Part shown: positions 1 to 8,307 of the stretch, in pieces
How the letters are laid out: each line of letters begins with the position of its first letter
Numbering within the stretch: position 1 is the first letter of the stretch
Source: Candidatus Woesearchaeota archaeon
GTDB lineage: Archaea > Nanobdellota > Nanobdellia > Woesearchaeales > UBA9642
Length of the DNA: 42,591 nucleotides
Assembly (NCBI GenBank): GCA_013330595.1
Contig: DUIB01000020.1
Location: 1 to 42,591, forward strand
Direction: 5' to 3'
Made by a program: the position numbers and the translations under genes
The notes under the pieces: model-generated
The model's database searches: none
What the model was told of the DNA's origin: nothing
What the model saw: only the letters and a program-made list of their open reading frames with translations

Positions 1-233
1 TTTGACCGGTGGTTCTTGACATGAACTTTTACCGAAAATCGGATTTATGAAGCTGAAGAAACTTAGGTTTACAAAGGACAGATCTCCGTTCGTGATCGTA
101 CTGGCTATCACTATAAAAAAACCTAAAGAACTAAGCACTGGAAAAACTAAAAATGAATAAGATATATATCTTAAAAGATATACTATAAATATAAGAATTT
201 CAGGTTTTATGATTCTGAATAATTCATTTGTTT
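1..233. other. Left-edge region without a confident gene
   Basis: No ORF of useful length is open here. One reading frame runs off the left edge and stops at 22-24, so it could be the tail of a truncated gene. A 37-codon ORF (47-160, plus strand) begins MKLKKLRFTKDR, has a short hydrophobic stretch and a Lys-rich tail; it is too short to trust. The part from 160 on is very AT-rich and looks like non-coding spacer. Confidence 0.3.
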
Positions 234-698
234 TCACTTCAGCCTATATCCGCATTTATGGCAATAGTTTGCATTGATCGGATTATGGTTGTTGCATTTC
301 TTGCATAATATGATCGATAGATGATGAGAAGGCTGTTGTGCATTAGGTGGATGTATTCCATGATATGGGTGTGTCTGTGAATAATGGCTTGTATGTGTTG
401 GTTGATTGTGTGTTTGAGCAGTGGTATGGTGATCAACTGTTTTATGAATATGATGTTTCTCCAGGGTATGCTTATGTCTCTCTGCAATGATTGATTGCAT
501 GTTTTCATCAGATTCTCTATCTATTTTCCTTAAGAAGAGCTTGGCAAATCCGACAACTATAAATATTATTCCTACAAAGAAAAATATCGCCATGCTTGTA
601 TTTGGCTCATTGTTTTTTGGAATGTACTTATAGACGTATCCGGAAACAGCTGCAACAAATATTCCTATGATGATATATGCTAATCCATGAATCTTCAT
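234..698 (-). CDS. Small membrane protein with His-rich linker and C-terminal zinc ribbon
   Basis: A 154-residue protein with two hydrophobic segments at about residues 5-23 and 36-54, then a hydrophilic, strikingly His-rich linker (repeated HH, HTH, HH), and a C-terminal CxxC...CxxC knuckle (CKKC, CHKC) that should bind one zinc ion. The topology suggests a short membrane hairpin with a cytoplasmic metal-binding tail. I do not recognise a named family; zinc-ribbon membrane miniproteins are common in archaea. It lies 31 bases downstream of the MacB-like permease on the same strand, but a TATA-like element lies between them, so it may have its own promoter. The His-rich linker could bind metal, which is inference only. 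Confidence 0.7.
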   Translation of the reverse strand: MKIHGLAYIIIGIFVAAVSGYVYKYIPKNNEPNTSMAIFFFVGIIFIVVGFAKLFLRKIDRESDENMQSIIAERHKHTLEKHHIHKTVDHHTTAQTHNQPTHTSHYSQTHPYHGIHPPNAQQPSHHLSIILCKKCNNHNPINANYCHKCGYRLK

Positions 699-718
699 AG
701 TGTTAATTGAGGATTGCG

Positions 719-728
719 TTTTATAAAT
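719..728 (-). promoter_or_regulatory. TATA box of the zinc-ribbon membrane protein gene
   Basis: On the minus strand ATTTATAAAA lies about 20-30 bases before the ATG at 698, the spacing expected for a leaderless or short-leader archaeal transcript. It sits at the very end of the upstream permease gene. Confidence 0.45.
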
Positions 729-729
729 T

Positions 730-1947
730 TTATGAGCGCAAAGCGTCGACGGGGTTCATTCCGGTTGCCTGTCTGGCTGGAAATATTCCAGAGATTGTTC
801 CAATAACTAAGGCAAATAATGCTGCTCCTAATAGCAGCCACCATGGCAGAAAGACCTGGAAAAATCCTTCGCCAAGAAATGTCTCAATCAGTTTCTCTGC
901 CAACAGGCTTAAGCCGCTACCTATCAATACACCTATTGTTCCTCCAATAAAGCCTATTAGCGAGGATTCTATCAGGAATATTTGTATGATGTCAGAATTC
1001 TTTGCGCCAATACTTTTCATTATGCCTATCTCTCTTCTTCGTTCAAGAACAGCTGTATACATCGTATTTGCTATGCCTATTGCGCCGACAAGCAGAGATA
1101 TTGATGCAAGTCCTATCAATAATGTTGTTATGACATTGAAGATTACAAGAAATGATTCAACGAATTTTTTTGTTGATTCTACAGTGAAATCCTCCCTGCC
1201 TTCTTTGACATTTCTTTCTCTTCTAAGATCTTTTTTGATATTTTCCACGACTTGATCAAGCTCTTCGGCATTATATATCTTGACCATTATCATGGATACT
1301 TCTTCTTTCTCGTCAAATAAGTCTCTTGCATCATCAAGAGTCATCATTATTATGCTTGAGACTCCAGGATTGCCTCCTGTCTTTATTATGCCAACAACTG
1401 TGAATTCCTCGTCATTTATATGGATCTTATCATTTACATAAATCTGTCTGCCAAAGTTTGACTCTTTTGCAAGCTCTGGACCAATGATGATTTTATTATT
1501 GTCGCCTTCTTTGAGTGTTCTTCCATACTCAACATCATACATGCCTGTATCGTCATAAACAATCCTTGTATCATCAACAGGCATTCCTCTGATAAAGCTG
1601 AACTTGGTTTTTTTATTGAATTCAATCTTTGCAATCTTCTGCAATGGACCTATGGCTTCATGGACTCCTGATGATTTCCTTACAACATCCAAGTCATTAG
1701 TTGTTAATGTTATGCCAGAATCCTGGATTCCAGGCCCTCCTTGAGAAGCAGATTTAGCTGTCACAGTTATTTTATCAGCACCAATCTTGACAAATTGTTG
1801 GTCAACAGTGTATTGCAATCCTTTTCCCAGGCTGACTAATGCAACAACTGCAGCAATTCCTATCACTATTCCTATGACTGTCAGCCAACTCCTCAATTGT
1901 CTATGAGTCAAGTTCTCGACTGCTAATTTGAAAAAATCCTTAAACAT
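730..1947 (-). CDS. MacB/FtsX-type ABC transporter permease (second copy)
   Basis: A 405-residue permease. An N-terminal membrane segment follows a conserved start (FKLAVENLTHRQLRSWLT...IGIVIGIAAVVALVSLG), then an extracytoplasmic MacB_PCD-type domain to about residue 260, and three C-terminal membrane segments of the FtsX fold with the typical ERRREIGIMKSIGA coupling segment. It ends with the ARQATGMNPVDALRS signature. It is paralogous to the permease at 1992-3194, 44 bases upstream, and both follow the ABC ATPase and a COG1361-type protein. MacB-family systems are mechanotransmission ABC transporters rather than classical importers; the substrate here is unknown. Two non-identical permeases suggest a heterodimer. 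Confidence 0.88.
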   Translation of the reverse strand: MFKDFFKLAVENLTHRQLRSWLTVIGIVIGIAAVVALVSLGKGLQYTVDQQFVKIGADKITVTAKSASQGGPGIQDSGITLTTNDLDVVRKSSGVHEAIGPLQKIAKIEFNKKTKFSFIRGMPVDDTRIVYDDTGMYDVEYGRTLKEGDNNKIIIGPELAKESNFGRQIYVNDKIHINDEEFTVVGIIKTGGNPGVSSIIMMTLDDARDLFDEKEEVSMIMVKIYNAEELDQVVENIKKDLRRERNVKEGREDFTVESTKKFVESFLVIFNVITTLLIGLASISLLVGAIGIANTMYTAVLERRREIGIMKSIGAKNSDIIQIFLIESSLIGFIGGTIGVLIGSGLSLLAEKLIETFLGEGFFQVFLPWWLLLGAALFALVIGTISGIFPARQATGMNPVDALRS

Positions 1948-1991
1948 TGTTTCTCCATTTTTTATGTGTTAATTTATTATGTAACTTGTTA

Positions 1992-3194
1992 CTATTCATA
2001 ACGCAAAGACTCGACAGGACTTTGTTTTGATGCCTGTCTAGCAGGCAATAACCCTGATATCATGCCTATGATGAATGCAAATGCCAATGATCCTAAAATA
2101 AGATACCAGGGGAAATATGCCTTTAGTAGTATTGTATCAAGGACAACTCTTCCAATGTATTCAATAATCTTGCTCAATCCTATGCCTATCAGAATTCCTA
2201 TTATACCGCCTATTAATCCTATCATTCCTGACTCAATAAGAAATATCTTCAGTATCTGGTCATTTCTTGCTCCAATGGCTTTCATGACACCTATCTCATT
2301 GGTTCGTTGAAGAACAGCAGTATACATAGTATTCATTATTCCTACTCCTCCAACAAATAAAGAGATAGCCGCAATTCCTATGACAATTGCTGATAATGCA
2401 TCAAGTATAACACTAAAGGATTCCAGCAGTTGATCAGCTGTTTGCACAACAAAATCTTCCTCTCCCCCATCTACATCTCGAGAATCTCTTAATCCTCTTT
2501 TAATATCATCAGCTACAACTGTAGGATTTTCAGCCTTATCTACTCTAACCAATAAGTAATTATATTCTTCTGTATTATACAAATCCTTATAAGTGTCTAA
2601 TGGAATGACTATGCCGTTATCCATGTCAGGATCTCCCATTTTATCAATTACTCCAACAACATCGAATGCTTGTCCATTGACAATAAGCTTATCGCCTAAA
2701 CCTACTGGCTTGTCAAATGTTTTTCTTGTTAATTCATAACCAATAATAGCTTTATACTTATCGCCGTCTTTCAATGGCCTTCCAGCTATATATTTAAGAT
2801 TATAGCTTTCATCAGCTAATTTTTGGCCTTCACCAGTAGGATAGCCTATGACTATATTCACATATAATTGCCTATGGAACTCGACTCTTGCAGAAGCAAA
2901 ACCAACCCCTATGACTTCATCCACCCCATTTACGCGTTCAATCTCATCTATATCATCCTGTGTGATGGGATTTCCTCCAGATGAGCCTGTGAATCCTGCA
3001 GCAGGATACACAAATATTTTATCTGTGCCTAATTTTTGGAATTCATCTGTAACAACTTTCTTTACACCCTGTCCTAGACTGACAAGGGCAACAACAGCTG
3101 CAATGCCGATGACTATTCCGATGATTGTCAGCATACTGCGTAATTTTCTATGAGTAATATTTTCCCAAGCTAATTTGAAATAGTCCTTGATCAT
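1992..3194 (-). CDS. MacB/FtsX-type ABC transporter permease (first copy)
   Basis: A 400-residue permease with the same architecture as its downstream neighbour: N-terminal membrane segment (ITHRKLRSMLTIIGIVIGIA), a large outside domain at roughly residues 45-265, then three membrane helices with LQRTNEIGVMKAIGA as the segment that docks on the ATPase. It ends ARQASKQSPVESLRYE. The spacing of 23 bases to the upstream COG1361 gene supports one operon. The N-termini of the two permeases are nearly identical and the outside domains diverge, as expected for partners in a heterodimer. Function beyond the MacB-like class is not visible. Confidence 0.88.
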   Translation of the reverse strand: MIKDYFKLAWENITHRKLRSMLTIIGIVIGIAAVVALVSLGQGVKKVVTDEFQKLGTDKIFVYPAAGFTGSSGGNPITQDDIDEIERVNGVDEVIGVGFASARVEFHRQLYVNIVIGYPTGEGQKLADESYNLKYIAGRPLKDGDKYKAIIGYELTRKTFDKPVGLGDKLIVNGQAFDVVGVIDKMGDPDMDNGIVIPLDTYKDLYNTEEYNYLLVRVDKAENPTVVADDIKRGLRDSRDVDGGEEDFVVQTADQLLESFSVILDALSAIVIGIAAISLFVGGVGIMNTMYTAVLQRTNEIGVMKAIGARNDQILKIFLIESGMIGLIGGIIGILIGIGLSKIIEYIGRVVLDTILLKAYFPWYLILGSLAFAFIIGMISGLLPARQASKQSPVESLRYE

Positions 3195-3217
3195 AATACC
3201 TCAAAAAAAGAAAAAAA

Positions 3218-4468
3218 TTAATACATGCCTTTTTTGTTTTTCTTGGTTTTTCTATATATTACGATGCCTGCTATTATTACAACAATTATTATTACAAATA
3301 TTATTGTCCCGAGATTGCTTCCATTAGAACCGTTTGCTTTTGCTGCACTAAGGATATTCATTGGAACATCAATATTCATCTCATAGTACTTGTTATTTGC
3401 ATCACGATACTGTAATGTTACTGGAATGTTTATCTTTTCAAGGTCTGATTTCACCGCTATTTTATAATCAACGCTCTGATAATCATCTGATTCAAGATTT
3501 CCCACATAAGTGGTGTCTGTTGTTGATAAGATCTCGTAATTGTCAGATGCTTTGAGTATAACATTAAGGAACTTTATGTCTCCTAGACCTTTGTTGATTA
3601 CTTTTAATGTAATTGTTCCGGTGGTTTTCTTCTGATTTATGTCAGTCTTGTCTAATGTCAAAGTCACTTCTGGTCTGCTATTCACTGTAACTCCGATGAA
3701 GTCTGACTTGTTCTTTTTATTGCCTAGATTGTCATAGTACTCTAATGCAAACGGAATTTTGTAGATTTTTGCTATTGCATCAGGATATGCTCTCAAGTCG
3801 AATGAGAATTCTGCACTTTGTCCTGGATCTAGCCTGAAGATCCTTTTTTCTGCACTGGAATCAATTGGTGCAAATGGAAGATCAACTAATGTTGACCCGA
3901 CTATAGATTGAAGATAAAGTTTCAGAGTTAGATCTTTGAATGTTGTTGGGGCAAGATTCTTAACAGTTATTTTTATTTTTCCATCAGATCCTGGTGCTAT
4001 TTGTTCTGGCTCTGTTGATACAGATTCAATTGAAATGGTTGTGTCTCTTGATTGCACAAACACTGTCAATTCTTGTTCAATCTGTACGCTTGATCCAGAG
4101 TCCTTTACTCTTACTTTGAATATGTTATTTCCTTGCAATGCTTTTTCATCAACCTTTAATGTGAAGTCAATAAGATAATCTTTTTTAGCACCTAATTGGC
4201 CTATTATTTTTGTTGTAGAATCTCCATATAGTGAAAATGGATATTCTGGCAAGAGTTCTACAATGACATTCTTTGCAATGTCAGTAGCATCACTTGATGC
4301 TGTATTTTGAACTAATAGCCAGACTTTTACTGTATCTCCTGGGCTTGCAGGATAAGGTTCATACTTGCTTAGGCTTACTTGCAATGATGGTGCAGATAAG
4401 GCACTTGGCATAGTCACTAATGCCAGCAATACAAAAATTCCGTAATATATTTTCTTCATTTTTTCCAC
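3218..4468 (-). CDS. COG1361-type secreted/membrane-anchored protein of the ABC locus
   Basis: A 416-residue protein with an N-terminal signal peptide (hydrophobic stretch at about 7-25, ending SALSAPS), repeated beta-rich Ig-like/NEW3-like domains (PGDTVKVWLLVQNT; PGSDGKIKITVKNLAP), and a C-terminal membrane helix at about 388-407 followed by a Lys-rich stop-transfer (KTKKNKKG). This is the layout of COG1361 S-layer-like proteins, which in archaea often sit beside MacB-like ABC transporters. It is probably the outside partner of the two permeases. The gene is 11 bases downstream of the ATPase. The start is fixed by the signal peptide. Confidence 0.8.
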   Translation of the reverse strand: MEKMKKIYYGIFVLLALVTMPSALSAPSLQVSLSKYEPYPASPGDTVKVWLLVQNTASSDATDIAKNVIVELLPEYPFSLYGDSTTKIIGQLGAKKDYLIDFTLKVDEKALQGNNIFKVRVKDSGSSVQIEQELTVFVQSRDTTISIESVSTEPEQIAPGSDGKIKITVKNLAPTTFKDLTLKLYLQSIVGSTLVDLPFAPIDSSAEKRIFRLDPGQSAEFSFDLRAYPDAIAKIYKIPFALEYYDNLGNKKNKSDFIGVTVNSRPEVTLTLDKTDINQKKTTGTITLKVINKGLGDIKFLNVILKASDNYEILSTTDTTYVGNLESDDYQSVDYKIAVKSDLEKINIPVTLQYRDANNKYYEMNIDVPMNILSAAKANGSNGSNLGTIIFVIIIVVIIAGIVIYRKTKKNKKGMY

Positions 4469-4479
4469 CTTTTCATCAT

Positions 4480-5205
4480 TTATTTTTCTTCACAATAATT
4501 CTTGCCATCCTTATGATAACATTTTAAGCTCTTAACTATTTGGCCGTCCTTCAATACTTCAATTCTATCAGCAAACTTAGCGAGATTATCATCATGTGTT
4601 ACCATTACAATTGTTTTTCCCTTTCTATGAAGATCTTCCAGGAAATGCATTACTGTCTCTCCTGATTTTGAATCAAGATTTCCTGTAGGTTCATCTGCTA
4701 ATAATATCTCTGGGTCAACAGCTAATGCCCTTGCTATTGCAACCCGCTGCTGCTGGCCTCCTGATAGTTCATTAGGCTTGTGATCAGTCCTGTCTCCAAG
4801 ATTTACTGTTTCCATTAATTTGTATGAGATCTGCTTTCTTTTTTCTTCAGGGACATCTAAGAATGTTAAAGGAAGCATTACATTTTCCTGGGCTGATAAT
4901 GTATTGATCAGATTGAATTTCTGGAATATGAAACCTATCTTTTTTCCTCGTACTTGAGCGAGTTGTGATTCTGATAACCTTGCAATATCATGTCCATCTA
5001 ACAAGATATGTCCTTTGCTTGGAACATCCAGACATCCAACCATATTCATAGCAGTGCTTTTTCCAGAGCCTGAAGGTCCTTGAATTGCAACAAATTCTCC
5101 TTTATGGACATTAAGATTAATGCCTCTTAATGCCTCAACTCTTACTTCACCCATGTCATATATCTTCCAAACATCCCTAAGTTCAATAACAGGCTTGTCT
5201 TTCAT
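4480..5205 (-). CDS. ABC transporter ATP-binding protein, MacB/LolD class
   Basis: A 241-residue ATPase with Walker [10 protein letters not shown] at about 40, Q-loop in FQKFNLI, signature [15 protein letters not shown], Walker [13 protein letters not shown] and H-loop VTHD. The sequence is typical of the LolD/MacB/FtsE branch that pairs with FtsX-like permeases, two of which follow in the operon. Its ATG overlaps the stop of the upstream regulator by four bases (ATGA), so the two are translationally coupled. It has a short Cys-containing tail ([13 protein letters not shown]) beyond the usual end of the domain. Confidence 0.93.
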   Translation of the reverse strand: MKDKPVIELRDVWKIYDMGEVRVEALRGINLNVHKGEFVAIQGPSGSGKSTAMNMVGCLDVPSKGHILLDGHDIARLSESQLAQVRGKKIGFIFQKFNLINTLSAQENVMLPLTFLDVPEEKRKQISYKLMETVNLGDRTDHKPNELSGGQQQRVAIARALAVDPEILLADEPTGNLDSKSGETVMHFLEDLHRKGKTIVMVTHDDNLAKFADRIEVLKDGQIVKSLKCYHKDGKNYCEEK

Positions 5206-5678
5206 ATTTTCCTCGCTTTCTCCATCCTTTTTATCATGTCCCCAATAATTTGTTCTCCTATTAGAACATCATTATAGTATTTTTCTATAATATTAAGTTC
5301 CTGTCTTGAAGATTTTGTCTTCTTATATTCGCTTATTATATGCGGTAGATCACTTTTTGACCTTCTGATTATGTATTCCTGTTTTTTCTTAAGCATATTC
5401 AGCATGACCTCGATAATATCATTTTCCATCTTTAGATATATCTTCTTTGAATGAGGTCTCTTATATTTATGAATCAATCCAGTAGTTTCCATGAATTTTA
5501 TGCTTGTTGATGTTGATGAGAGGCTATATCCTGACTTCTTTGCCAGCTCTTCTAGACTGATCTCCTCTGCCTCTAAGAATAGCACTGCAGCGAGCTTTGA
5601 TGTTGTCTCATCTAAGCCATTAGCCTTAACATTCTCTGACATCAATTCAATGAATTTATCCCTTGGTGTTCTGATCAT
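5202..5678 (-). CDS. GbsR/MarR-like winged-helix transcriptional regulator
   Basis: A 158-residue protein with an N-terminal winged-helix domain (SKLAAVLFLEAEEISLEELAKKSGYSLSSTSTSIKFMETTGLI) followed by a wing (KRPHSKKIYLKM) and a long helical C-terminal part suited to dimerisation. This matches GbsR/MarR-type regulators often found as first gene of archaeal MacB-like operons. It overlaps the ATPase gene by four bases. An inverted repeat, ATTTCG-5-CGAAAT, lies 16 bases upstream of its start next to a TATA-like element, so autoregulation of the whole transporter operon is likely. The ligand is unknown. Confidence 0.78.
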   Translation of the reverse strand: MIRTPRDKFIELMSENVKANGLDETTSKLAAVLFLEAEEISLEELAKKSGYSLSSTSTSIKFMETTGLIHKYKRPHSKKIYLKMENDIIEVMLNMLKKKQEYIIRRSKSDLPHIISEYKKTKSSRQELNIIEKYYNDVLIGEQIIGDMIKRMEKARKI

Positions 5679-5693
5679 TTTCGTAATTACAAA

Positions 5694-5710
5694 ATTTCGT
5701 CATCCGAAAT
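5694..5710. promoter_or_regulatory. Inverted repeat, probable operator of the transporter operon
   Basis: ATTTCG TCATC CGAAAT is a perfect 6-bp inverted repeat with a 5-base spacer, placed between the start codon of the GbsR-like gene (5678) and a minus-strand AT-rich TATA candidate (TTTTTTAATTAAAG, about 5712-5725). Binding here would cover the expected transcription start. Confidence 0.5.
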
Positions 5711-5881
5711 CTTTAATTAAAAAATCACCTTAATGCGATTTTTGTAACTTTTGGTATTTACCGAAAGAAGTGAAAGTTGATTTATATATTTTATGGATTT
5801 TGCCTCAAAAAACAACATTTTTAAATGAAATCCAAATCTTATTCTCTATGCGCCCCCGTAGCATAGTAGCTATTGCGGCAG

Positions 5882-5919
5882 ACTATATAACCGTCTACAA
5901 AGACGATTTATAGGCCGAG
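5882..5919 (+). other. tRNA-Thr intron 1 (38 nt, position 30/31)
   Basis: Canonical BHB: central helix CGGC/GCCG, both bulges AGA cut as AG|A, inner helix CTATA/TATAG, and an inner hairpin CGTCT-ACAA-AGACG. Exons join as GGCAG|ACTTG. The core is identical to that of the RNase HII mRNA intron at 23200-23224. Confidence 0.85.
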
Positions 5920-5926
5920 ACTTGTA

Positions 5927-5951
5927 AAATTCCGCAAAAAGGATCCACGAG
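5927..5951 (+). other. tRNA-Thr intron 2 (25 nt, position 37/38)
   Basis: Starts after A37 (CTTGTA|AAATT) and ends CGAG|A38. The helix is imperfect: CTTGT can pair with ACGAG, but the strict 4-bp register has a mismatch. The position is fixed by the mature anticodon loop. Confidence 0.75.
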
Positions 5952-5999
5952 ATCTGCAGGTCGCGAGTGCAATTCTCGCCGGGGGCTGTCATGCTTTCT

Positions 6000-6012
6000 G
6001 AGTGCAACTCTC
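6000..6012 (+). repeat. T-arm-like copy downstream of tRNA-Thr
   Basis: GAGTGCAACTCTC differs by one base from GAGTGCAATTCTC in the T-arm of tRNA-Thr, 13 bases after the tRNA end. It may be a remnant of a duplicated tRNA 3' end. Confidence 0.4.
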
Positions 6013-6057
6013 ATTTAAAATAACTAACTATTTAAAAGATGCTTTCTACTTAACATC

Positions 6058-6819
6058 ATGAAAAGAAAAATAGCATATCTTACTGTCGATGATGTGCCAA
6101 CTAAAGATTTCTGAAAAAAAGTTGATTTTTTGTTAAAGAAGAATATTCCTGCAATATTTTTTTGTATTGGTAAGAATATGGCTAAATATGAGGATGACTT
6201 AATTTATGCTATAAATAATGGATTCATTATAGGAAATCATGCTTTTAATCATAAACATTTTTCTGATTTAAATCTAAAAGATGCGTATAAAGAAATAAGA
6301 GATACTGATAAAATTATAGAATTATTATATCTAAAGGCAAAGATTAAAAGACCAATAAAAGTATTTAGATTTCCGTATCTTGATAAGGGAGCACATTTAC
6401 ATTCAAAGGATTACCGAAACAATTGGATGAAATATTCAAATAATGAGAAGAAAAATAAGATCCAAAACTATCTAAAAAAATTGGGCTATACACGACCCTT
6501 GTTTGAAAATATAAATATAAACTGGTATAATAAGAGCGGATTGCTTAAAGATGTAGATGTGTATTGCACATTTGACCAAATGGAATATTTTTTAGGTAAT
6601 GAAGATGCTCCTTATGGACTATCAGGGGAATCAGCAATTTTAGCAAGAATCGAAGAAGATTATCCTGAAGAGGGCAGAAGCTTAAATTTTAGCAAAACTT
6701 CAGATATAATAATGATTCATGATCATGAAAAAACCACAAGATTATTCTTCAAACTAATTAATGCCTATTTGAAAAAAGGAATAATCTTTAAACTTCCAAG
6801 ATTCAAAACATTCAAATAG
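6058..6819 (+). pseudogene. Polysaccharide deacetylase-like gene with in-frame TGA at codon 19
   Basis: The reading frame from ATG 6058 encodes a NodB-type deacetylase: the N-terminal strand and metal Asp motif (LTVDDVP) precede the stop, and the frame continues without shift as KKVDFLLKKNIPAIFFCIG, then GNHAFNHKHFS (metal His motif) and a C-terminal HDHEKT motif. TGA at 6112-6114 interrupts it; the ORF track shows only the part from 6130, which would lack the catalytic DD. A TATA-like TATTTAAAA at about 6030 fits a leaderless mRNA at 6058. There is no BHB structure around the stop, and TGA terminates other genes here, so this is a recent pseudogene, a base-call error, or a recoded gene. It ends in TAG. 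Confidence 0.7.
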
Positions 6820-6875
6820 ATCTTTCCATTTCTCCTTCTAAATCATAAACTTTATATCTTCATTCATACATTATC

Positions 6876-7061
6876 ATGTTCAGGGTGAGGATGATGGATT
6901 CATGTAAGATATGTTCTGGAGCATTTCAGGATAGTCCTGATCAATTGATTCTTTGTGAGCATAAGGAAGGTTTTGTTCATCTTGGATGCTGTATAGATAG
7001 ATGCTCAATGGATGGAAAGCCATGCGAGCATAGCAAAGGCCAATATAAGAAAGATAAGTGA
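6876..7061 (+). CDS. Cys-rich zinc-finger-like miniprotein
   Basis: A 61-residue protein with eight metal-ligand-type residues: CKIC near the start, then CEHKEGFVHLGCC and CSMDGKPCEH. The spacing suggests one or two zinc sites of a RING/treble-clef type. No family recognised. A TATA-like TTTATATC lies about 20-25 bases before ATG 6876, favouring a leaderless start there; an alternative start is the ATG-ATG pair at 6891-6896 (MMDSCKIC). It ends 10 bases from the convergent malic enzyme gene. Confidence 0.55.
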   Translation: MFRVRMMDSCKICSGAFQDSPDQLILCEHKEGFVHLGCCIDRCSMDGKPCEHSKGQYKKDK

Positions 7062-7071
7062 TTTAAACAAA

Positions 7072-8256
7072 TCATATCCTATTAACCTTTGTCTTTCTCG
7101 CAGCCTTCTTCACTGCTTCAGCAACCCTAGAAGCGACTCCTTTGTCGAATGGAGAAGGAATAATCTCATCAATAGTTGGTTTCTTAATCATTCCAGCTAA
7201 TGCTTCTGCTGCAGCGATCTTCATCTCAGTGTTTACCTCGCGTGCTCGAACGTCTAATGCTCCTCTGAATACTCCTGGAAATGCGAGGACATTATTTATC
7301 TGATTCGGGAAATCTGATCTTCCTGTTGCAATAATGAATGCTCCTGCTTTTTTTGCAATATCTGGCATGATTTCTGGGATAGGATTTGCCATTGCAAATA
7401 TTATTGATTTCTTATTCATACTCTGCACATGTTCTGCTGTCAAAGTATTTGGTGCAGACACTCCTATGAATACATCTGCATTCTTAATAACATGCACTAA
7501 ATCACAACATTCCTTATTTGGATTAGTTATTTTTGCAATCTCTAGTTTCATCGGATTCATGTTTTCTGTTCTTCCATCATAGATAGCTCCAAGAGTATCT
7601 ACCATAATGATATTCTTAGCACCATAATTCAATAAAAGCTTGGCTATTGCTATTCCTGCAGCCCCGACGCCATTGATTATTATTTTTATTTCAGAAAGTT
7701 TTTTTCCAGCAAGTTTCAATGCATTGATCATTCCAGCCAGGACAACTATTGCTGTTCCATGCTGATCATCATGCATTACAGGAATATCTAATTCTTTTTT
7801 TAATCTTTCTTCTATTTCAAAGCATCTTGGCGCAGATATATCCTCTAAATTAATTCCACCAAGCATAGGGCTTATTAGCTTTACTGTTTTAACTATTTCA
7901 TCAATATTTTTAGACGCTATTGCAATAGGCATTGCATCAATGTCTGCAAATTCCTTAAACAATACTACTTTTCCTTCCATGACAGGCAATGACGCTTCTG
8001 GTCCTAAATCTCCTAAACCAAGAACTGCTGTTCCATCAGTAATGACAGCAACAATATTTCCTTTAGAAGTATACTTATAGACATCCTCTTTATTAGCGGC
8101 AATCCTTCTGCAAGGCTCTGCAACTCCGGGAGTATATGCAATAGATAAGTCTAATTTATTCTTTAAAGGAACCTTTGATTTAACAGAGATCTTTCCTTTA
8201 TGTTTCTCATGAAGCTTTAATGATAATGCATTATAATCTAGTTTTTTATTAATCAT
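7072..8256 (-). CDS. Malic enzyme (oxaloacetate-decarboxylating malate dehydrogenase)
   Basis: A 394-residue enzyme that converts malate to pyruvate and CO2 with reduction of NAD(P). Visible are the malic N-domain motif AYTPGVAEPC, the catalytic Lys region MEGKVVLFKEF, the metal-site motif DDQHGTAIV, and the Rossmann loop GVGAAGIAIAKLL of the NAD-binding domain. Length matches the short bacterial/archaeal MaeA-type enzymes without the phosphotransacetylase extension of MaeB. A minus-strand TATA-like AAATTTATAAT lies about 25 bases before the ATG, so the mRNA is probably leaderless. It stands alone between a miniprotein and the VWA operon. Confidence 0.93.
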   Translation of the reverse strand: MINKKLDYNALSLKLHEKHKGKISVKSKVPLKNKLDLSIAYTPGVAEPCRRIAANKEDVYKYTSKGNIVAVITDGTAVLGLGDLGPEASLPVMEGKVVLFKEFADIDAMPIAIASKNIDEIVKTVKLISPMLGGINLEDISAPRCFEIEERLKKELDIPVMHDDQHGTAIVVLAGMINALKLAGKKLSEIKIIINGVGAAGIAIAKLLLNYGAKNIIMVDTLGAIYDGRTENMNPMKLEIAKITNPNKECCDLVHVIKNADVFIGVSAPNTLTAEHVQSMNKKSIIFAMANPIPEIMPDIAKKAGAFIIATGRSDFPNQINNVLAFPGVFRGALDVRAREVNTEMKIAAAEALAGMIKKPTIDEIIPSPFDKGVASRVAEAVKKAARKTKVNRI

Positions 8257-8307
8257 ACTATGATAAAATTTAATTGAATTATAAATTTAATTATTAATAC
8301 TGATAAT

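Larger units (their letters stand above)
5852..5987 (+). tRNA. tRNA-Thr(TGT) with two BHB introns
   Basis: The acceptor arms GCCCCCG/CGGGGGC pair fully, T73 follows and no CCA is encoded. Removing 5882-5919 and 5927-5951 gives anticodon stem GCAGA/TCTGC, loop CTTGTAA (anticodon TGT, Thr), variable loop AGGTC and T-stem GCGAG/CTCGC. U73 is the archaeal Thr discriminator. Intron 1 lies at 30/31, intron 2 at the canonical 37/38. Oddities: the T-loop reads TGCAATT (G at 55) and the D-loop has no GG pair, so the usual elbow contacts are not available. A TATA-like TTTTTAAA lies about 30 bases upstream. Identity is quite sure; full functionality is less sure because of the elbow. Confidence 0.85.

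Noticed and set aside
707-1255. Plus-strand ORF of 182 aa over the permease gene, and other antisense ORFs in the track
   Set aside because: They are mirror images of clearly conserved minus-strand genes; their translations have no domain and follow the codon shadow. The same holds for the ORFs inside smc, srp54, rnhB, dus and the surface proteins.
6100-6130. BHB introns to explain the four in-frame stops
   Set aside because: Protein continuity across each stop needs no insertion to be removed, and no 4-bp helix with two 3-base bulges can be drawn around them, unlike at rnhB.
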